Below, in pieces: positions 59,979 to 64,000 of a stretch of DNA of 64,000 nt. Both the position numbers and the translations under genes were made by a program. Origin of the DNA: Methylobacterium sp. FF17 (lineage in GTDB: Bacteria; Pseudomonadota; Alphaproteobacteria; Rhizobiales; Beijerinckiaceae); contig NZ_CP107532.1 in NCBI RefSeq assembly GCF_025813715.1, positions 3,302,001-3,366,000 of the forward strand, written 5' to 3'. The notes beneath the pieces are model-generated. The model had not been told where the DNA came from. It saw only the letters and a list, made by a program, of their open reading frames with translations, and did no database searches. Each line of letters opens with the position of its first letter. Position 1 is the stretch's first letter.

Positions 59979-60245
59979 TCATGTGCACGCCTCCGGTGGG
60001 CCAATGGGTCCTGTGCCCCGCAGCACGGGGATCAGACTGATGTTCTTGCCGCTTCCTCCCCTGGCAGCGCAGGGATCGCAGCGAAGCTTACCGCCGAGGC
60101 CTGGAATGGTCTTGAAGCCCTTGCGAACGGCTTCCCGCACTCGGGAGGGCGGCCAATACCTACGATGGCCGCAGTCGTCGCAGCGGATGCGAATCCCGAC
60201 AACCTCACAAAGCTCAGGCTCCAGTGGCCTGTGACCATCTCGCAC
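59979..60245 (-). CDS. Small zinc-ribbon protein
   Basis: An 88-residue protein starting GTG at 60245. Two CxxC pairs (RCDDCGHRRYWPPSRV and LRCDPCAARGG) make a likely zinc ribbon, with a helical loop (EAVRKGFKTIPGLGG) between. It is divergent from the rightward early operon. A DNA- or protein-binding role is likely; the family is not named. Confidence 0.7.
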   Translation of the reverse strand: MRDGHRPLEPELCEVVGIRIRCDDCGHRRYWPPSRVREAVRKGFKTIPGLGGKLRCDPCAARGGSGKNISLIPVLRGTGPIGPPEACT

Positions 60246-60360
60246 CTCTCTGTCGTTCCCTTGTTCCCTATATGTTCTAGGGTGAGACCGTGCATGGCCT
60301 TTGTCGAGTCTATTTCTGGGGCTGTGGAAAAGCTAAGTTGCCCCCGCCCACCGCAAGCTT

Positions 60361-60403
60361 CCCCTTTTAGGGGTTGACATAACTACCCCTCAAAGGGGAA
60401 TAT
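60361..60403 (+). promoter_or_regulatory. Rightward early promoter with two operators
   Basis: CCCCTTTTAGGGG (60361-60373) directly abuts the -35 TTGACA (60374-60379), and CCCCTCAAAGGGG (60386-60398) fills the spacer before a -10-like GAATAT (60398-60403). It drives the operon starting at 60438. It matches the leftward promoter at 57750-57785. Confidence 0.85.
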
Positions 60404-60437
60404 GCTTTCATCGCCTTCCGGCAGATGGAGCCACCCG

Positions 60438-60635
60438 GTGCTGAAGCAGACCGCCTCGAAAATTCGAAGCCTTCTCCGGTCCGCCGGGTGCGGTGTCCCG
60501 GTGCAGCTTCGCTGGCTCGCCAGCTACCTCAAGATCGACATCGCAGAAGTCTCCGCCGCGCTCGATATCATCGAGACCAGGACCTTCCGGGTGATGCGCT
60601 TCCCCGGTGTCGGCGCCTCCGTGGCGATGGCGTGA
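60438..60635 (+). CDS. Small early protein with HTH-like pattern
   Basis: A 65-residue protein from GTG at 60438, with GGAG at 8 bases upstream. VLKQTASKIRSLLRSAGCGVPVQLRWLASYLKIDIAEVSAALDIIETRTFRVM has the rhythm of a winged-helix or small HTH. An ATG at 60402 is in frame but lies within the promoter's -10. First gene of the rightward operon. Confidence 0.65.
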   Translation: MLKQTASKIRSLLRSAGCGVPVQLRWLASYLKIDIAEVSAALDIIETRTFRVMRFPGVGASVAMA

Positions 60636-60645
60636 GGCGGTGGCG

Positions 60646-61320
60646 ATGGACACCCCGATCTCCTCCCGCGAGCGCAGCATGCGCTCCTTCGGCAACGACG
60701 GGACTGGCGAGGGCCGGCGCCGTCGGGCTGCCGAGCGTGCCGCCGACACCCGAGAGAAGCTGCAGGCCAAGCGCCGCCGCGAGGCGAAGCTGAAGCCGAG
60801 CGACTACGCCCACTTCCTCCCCGAGACCTACGAGCACCTGTTGACGCTGGTCGCGCGGCAGATGCGGGCCGGCCGGCTCGACGCGCCCCGCGCCAATGCC
60901 ATCCTCTTCTCCTCCGTCCGGTCGAAGCGCTCCGGTTTCGTCGCCATCACGCCGAAGCCCGAGAGCGCCGCCTTCCTGGCGACGTGGCTGCGCAGCGCCG
61001 GGGTGGACACCTTCTGCCATGCGCTCGCTGAACTCGACATCATCGCGGGCACAGCGGCCCCGGCTGGCCGGCCGGTCGATCTCCCGGTGCCCGATCTGAT
61101 CCAGATCGCCGCCGACCTCGAGCGCACCGGTGCCGCCGACGCGGTAGCGGCCGCCAAGCACCTGCGCACCGCTGGCGTCTCCGGCTGCCACGCCCGGGTG
61201 TTCGTCACCCCTGACGACGCCGCGCCCATCGCCGAAGCGGTCCACGCCATCGGCGCTTCTCGCTCCCTGGTCCGGAGCCTCGACATCATCGCCGGCCGAA
61301 CCGAGCCGCGTCCGCACTGA
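60646..61320 (+). CDS. Phage early protein
   Basis: A 224-residue protein from ATG at 60646 (MDTPISSRERSMRSFGNDGTGEGRRRRAAERAADTREKLQAKRRREAK...). A highly basic first third suggests DNA or RNA binding. The rest (SSVRSKRSGFVAITPKPESAAFLATWLRSAGVDTFCHALAELDIIAGTAA...) is alpha/beta without a known motif. Confidence 0.65.
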   Translation: MDTPISSRERSMRSFGNDGTGEGRRRRAAERAADTREKLQAKRRREAKLKPSDYAHFLPETYEHLLTLVARQMRAGRLDAPRANAILFSSVRSKRSGFVAITPKPESAAFLATWLRSAGVDTFCHALAELDIIAGTAAPAGRPVDLPVPDLIQIAADLERTGAADAVAAAKHLRTAGVSGCHARVFVTPDDAAPIAEAVHAIGASRSLVRSLDIIAGRTEPRPH

Positions 61321-61391
61321 TCTGCTCGCCCATGCGCTGGGGCTGACGGCGCACCGAATCCATCCCCCTCCGACAGACGCCCGAGGCCACC

Positions 61392-61862
61392 ATGTGCGCT
61401 CCGTTCCGCAATACCGACCCGACTCTGACGGCCGACGACCTCGCGTCCCAGGTGCATGTGGTGAACGTGGCCGCGCACCGGCTGCTCGGCGCCGTCGTCA
61501 AGCTCGCCTTCGAGGACGCGACCAGCAAGGACTTCGACAATCTCAACGGCGCCCGCGCGATCGAGACGATGCGCGCAACCCTCGAGGGCTCGTTCACCGA
61601 CCTGCGGTCGATGTTCTCCGAGGCCTTGGGCACCCCGGGCGCCATCGATGGCTCAACGGCTTCTCTGGTCGTCGCTCTGCGGGCCCGGCTTGAGGAGAAC
61701 GAGATCGCCGCCGGCTGCCGGCCCCGCGATCCGCTCGCTACCGCGATGCGCCGGGTCGATGAGGCCGAGCGCGGGCTGATCCTGGCGGCCCATGGCGCGG
61801 GCGTGAAGATCCCGACGCCGGACAGCTTCCAGTCCGGATTCCACAGCCCGATGGCCGGGTGA
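61392..61862 (+). CDS. Phage early protein, helical
   Basis: A 156-residue all-helical protein (MCAPFRNTDPTLTADDLASQVHVVNVAAHRLLGAVVKLAFEDATSKDFDNLNGARAIETM...), with a C-terminal tail ending PTPDSFQSGFHSPMAG. ATG at 61392. No family recognised. It precedes two tiny membrane genes and the methyltransferase. Confidence 0.65.
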   Translation: MCAPFRNTDPTLTADDLASQVHVVNVAAHRLLGAVVKLAFEDATSKDFDNLNGARAIETMRATLEGSFTDLRSMFSEALGTPGAIDGSTASLVVALRARLEENEIAAGCRPRDPLATAMRRVDEAERGLILAAHGAGVKIPTPDSFQSGFHSPMAG

Positions 61863-61866
61863 CGCC

Positions 61867-62007
61867 ATGAGCACCCTGGCCGCCGTCACCATCGGAATCG
61901 GCTTCCTGACCGGCGTCTCCTGGCTGGTCCTCGCCTCGCTCGCGCACGCCTACCGCGCCGACGAGGTCTCTCTCCCACAACCGCAGACCGACGAGCCTGG
62001 CCAATGA
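61867..62007 (+). CDS. Very small membrane protein
   Basis: A 46-residue protein (MSTLAAVTIGIGFLTGVSWLVLASLAHAYRADEVSLPQPQTDEPGQ) with one membrane span. It starts 4 bp after the previous stop and its stop overlaps the next ATG (ATGA). Function unknown. Confidence 0.6.
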   Translation: MSTLAAVTIGIGFLTGVSWLVLASLAHAYRADEVSLPQPQTDEPGQ

Positions 62008-62150
62008 TCTCGCGTCCGTTCCCTGGCCGTCCGGCCAACGACAACCCGGCCCCGTTCGATGTGACCCGGCTCACGCTGCAGATCTTCGGCGGCACGCTCA
62101 TGCTCACCCTCATCGTCGGCCCCGTCTGGCTCGTGAGCGTGTGGCAATGA
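62004..62150 (+). CDS. Very small membrane protein
   Basis: A 48-residue protein (MISRPFPGRPANDNPAPFDVTRLTLQIFGGTLMLTLIVGPVWLVSVWQ) with a C-terminal membrane span. It overlaps both neighbours by 4 bases, so it is translationally coupled to the methyltransferase that follows. Confidence 0.6.
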   Translation: MISRPFPGRPANDNPAPFDVTRLTLQIFGGTLMLTLIVGPVWLVSVWQ

Positions 62151-64000
62151 GCGCTGCCCTCATCATCGACAGCTTCGCCGGCGGCGGCGGCGCATCCGAG
62201 GGCATCCGCGCCGCGCTTGGACGCGATCCCGACTACGCAATGAACCACTCGCGCGAGGCCCTCGCGATGCACCGGATCAACCATCCGGACACGCATCACA
62301 TTGAGGAGGATGTCTGGAACGTGGACGCGCGCTCGCTGTGCGCAGGGCGTCCCGTCGGGCTCCTCTGGATGAGCCCGGACTGCAAGCACTTCAGCAAGGC
62401 CAAGGGCGGCAAGCCGCGCGAGAAGGCCATCCGTGGCCTTGCCTGGGTTGGCGTGCGCTGGATCAAGAGCCTGCCTGCACGCCAGCGCCCGCGCATCGTG
62501 TTCCTGGAGAACGTCGAGGAGTTCCAGGATTGGGGCCCGCTGCTGGACGATGGCCGGCCGTGCCCTGTCCATCGCGGCGCGACGTTCCGGTCCTTCGTCG
62601 AGGCCTTCGAGGCGATGGGCTACGCGGTCGAGTGGAAGGAGCTGCGCGCCTGCGACTACGGTGCGCCGACGATCCGCAAGCGCCTGTTCCTGATTGCCCG
62701 GCGCGACGGCAAGCCGATCGTCTGGCCTGCGCCGACGCACGGCGGCCCGACGAACCCGGGCGTCATCGCCGGCCTGCTCAAGCCCTGGCGGACAGCGGCC
62801 GAGATCATCGACTGGTCGCTCCCGTGCCCGTCGATCTTCGAGACTTCGGCCGAGATCAAAGCCAAGCATGGCATCCGCGCAAACCGGCCCCTCGCCGACG
62901 CCACCATGGCGCGGATCGCCAAGGGCACGAAGCGGTACGTGCTCGACGCGGCCAAGCCGTTCCTCGTGCAGATCAACCACGGCGGCGGGGCTGGCGGTCG
63001 GGATCACGCAGTCAATGAGCCGGCCCCGACCCTCACCGGCAAGCGAGGTGAGGCCCTGGTCGCCCCATTCGTGTCCTACGCCCAACAGGGCGGCGCGAGC
63101 CGGGACATCTCGGCGCCGCTGCACACCATCACGGCGAGCCCGAAGGACCACAACACGGTGGTCGCGCCGTTCGTGACGAAGTTCAATCACGGAGCTACCG
63201 GTCACCTGATCGACGAACCGCTGCACACGATCACGTCGCACGCCTCGGAGACGCATGGAGGTGGCGCAGCGCCGCTGGGGATCGTCTCAGGCTTCCTCGT
63301 GCCCCGGTACGGCGAACGCCCAGGCCAGGAGCCGCGCACGCGCTCGCTGGAGGAGCCGTTCCCCGTCGTCGTCCCGACCGCCAACGAGGGGAGCCTCGCA
63401 GCCATCCACATGACTCGCCAGTTCGGCGCGTCGGTCGGATCGGACGTGCAGCAGCCCGTCGGCACCATCACGGCCGGCGGGGCGGGCAAGGCCGGCGTGG
63501 TCGCGGCGTTCCTGGCGCAGCACAACACCGAGCGAGACGGAGCGGTAAAGGCCGGCGCCGACGTGCGCGAGCCGGTGTCGACCATCACGGCGGGCGGCGG
63601 CCATCAGACCGTCGTTGCCGCCCACATGCTGAACCTGCGCGGCTCGGACCGCCGGGACGGGCCGGTCGACGCACCGGCTCCGACTTTCTCGGCCGGCGGG
63701 AACCATGCAGCGGCGGTCTACGCCTTCATCCAGAAATACTACGGCGCGGGCGAGCCCTCGCAGGCGGCCGACGAGCCGATGCACACCCTCACGACCAAGC
63801 CGCGGCACGGCGTGGTCACGGTGACGATCCAGGGCCAGCCCTACGCCATCGTGGACATCGGCATGCGGATGCTGACGCCGCGCGAGCGCTTCAACGCCCA
63901 GGGCTTTCGTCCGACCTACACCATCGATCGCGGCGAGCTGGAAGACGGCACGATCATCCCGCTCACGCTCGAACAGCAGGGCGCGTGCTGCGGGAACTCC
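62147..64000 (+). CDS. C5 cytosine DNA methyltransferase with repeat array (partial)
   Basis: At least 617 residues, cut at the window edge. Motif I is LIIDSFAGGGGASEGI; motif IV is LWMSPDCKHFSKAKGG with the catalytic Cys (here SPDC rather than PPC); motif VI is FLENVEEF; motif VIII is APTIRKRLFLIARR. Between about residues 268 and 565, where the target recognition domain lies, are about eight repeats of the form VVAPF...HG...EPLHTITA (33-40 residues each). Motif IX-like MRMLTPRERFNAQGF follows. It probably protects phage DNA; its start overlaps the upstream gene. Confidence 0.92.
   Translation, partial: MSAALIIDSFAGGGGASEGIRAALGRDPDYAMNHSREALAMHRINHPDTHHIEEDVWNVDARSLCAGRPVGLLWMSPDCKHFSKAKGGKPREKAIRGLAWVGVRWIKSLPARQRPRIVFLENVEEFQDWGPLLDDGRPCPVHRGATFRSFVEAFEAMGYAVEWKELRACDYGAPTIRKRLFLIARRDGKPIVWPAPTHGGPTNPGVIAGLLKPWRTAAEIIDWSLPCPSIFETSAEIKAKHGIRANRPLADATMARIAKGTKRYVLDAAKPFLVQINHGGGAGGRDHAVNEPAPTLTGKRGEALVAPFVSYAQQGGASRDISAPLHTITASPKDHNTVVAPFVTKFNHGATGHLIDEPLHTITSHASETHGGGAAPLGIVSGFLVPRYGERPGQEPRTRSLEEPFPVVVPTANEGSLAAIHMTRQFGASVGSDVQQPVGTITAGGAGKAGVVAAFLAQHNTERDGAVKAGADVREPVSTITAGGGHQTVVAAHMLNLRGSDRRDGPVDAPAPTFSAGGNHAAAVYAFIQKYYGAGEPSQAADEPMHTLTTKPRHGVVTVTIQGQPYAIVDIGMRMLTPRERFNAQGFRPTYTIDRGELEDGTIIPLTLEQQGACCGNS

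Noticed and set aside
61886-63256. 456-residue minus-strand frame
   Set aside because: Shadow of the C5 methyltransferase and the two tiny membrane genes.

Overview
The window is GC-rich alphaproteobacterial DNA. A DUF6894-type protein, a GapR-like (DUF2312) protein, a cyoABCD-SURF1 cluster and the general composition suggest Methylobacteriaceae (Methylobacterium/Methylorubrum). That placement is an inference from protein style, not from a marker gene. About 9 kb of host chromosome is followed by a siphovirus-type (HK97-like) prophage that continues past the right edge.

Host part (1-~9.6 kb): the 5' part of an MFS transporter gene (minus strand); the cytochrome bo3 quinol oxidase operon cyoA-B-C-D with an overlapping SURF1 gene; and, convergent to it, a two-gene operon of a ring-cleaving dioxygenase and an alpha/beta hydrolase that resembles quinone/hydroquinone detoxification pairs. 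A perfect inverted repeat upstream of the dioxygenase is a likely operator. One or two small hypothetical genes follow, then about 680 bp with no convincing gene, where a prophage edge could lie.

Accessory left flank (9.7-13.6 kb): small hypothetical genes, an orphan polysaccharide-type ABC permease, a small secreted protein and a DUF6894 gene. Four terminator hairpins share one outer stem but differ in inner stem and tetraloop, and all point against the leftward late transcript.

Late prophage operon (13.7-47.7 kb, read leftward): HNH nuclease, terminase small and large subunits, portal, ClpP-type prohead protease, HK97 capsid, head-tail connectors, tail terminator, tail tube, tail assembly chaperones with a -1 frameshift site (A AAA AAC), tape measure with lytic transglycosylase, tail tip proteins, fibres (SGNH hydrolase-like; S74 chaperone), endolysin and three membrane lysis-type proteins. 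Inserted in it are a Tad1-like protein (predicted anti-Thoeris/anti-CBASS), an AP2-HNH endonuclease next to a DNA-binding protein with a repeated operator, a collagen-like secreted protein, opposite-strand small genes, and an AT-rich trypsin-like protease gene beside a dead IS5-type transposase.

Intermediate and early region (47.8-60 kb): small and Gly/Tyr/Arg-rich proteins, a Hint-domain protein, a NusG paralogue (candidate antiterminator), an antirepressor-like protein, a probable replication initiator, an adenine-type methyltransferase, a VRR-NUC nuclease, a GapR-like protein, a tRNA-Trp(CCA) with a shrunken D arm, a Cro-like protein and a LexA/CI-type repressor. CI control is visible as five CCCC-N4/5-GGGG palindromes. 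In both the leftward and the rightward promoter, one palindrome abuts the -35 box and another lies in the spacer. A family 61 glycosyltransferase, likely a lysogenic-conversion gene, follows the repressor.

Rightward early operon (60.4-64 kb): small phage genes in tight overlap, ending in a C5 cytosine methyltransferase cut by the window edge, whose target-recognition region is an array of about eight tandem repeats. No integrase or attachment site is visible; the right end of the prophage lies outside.
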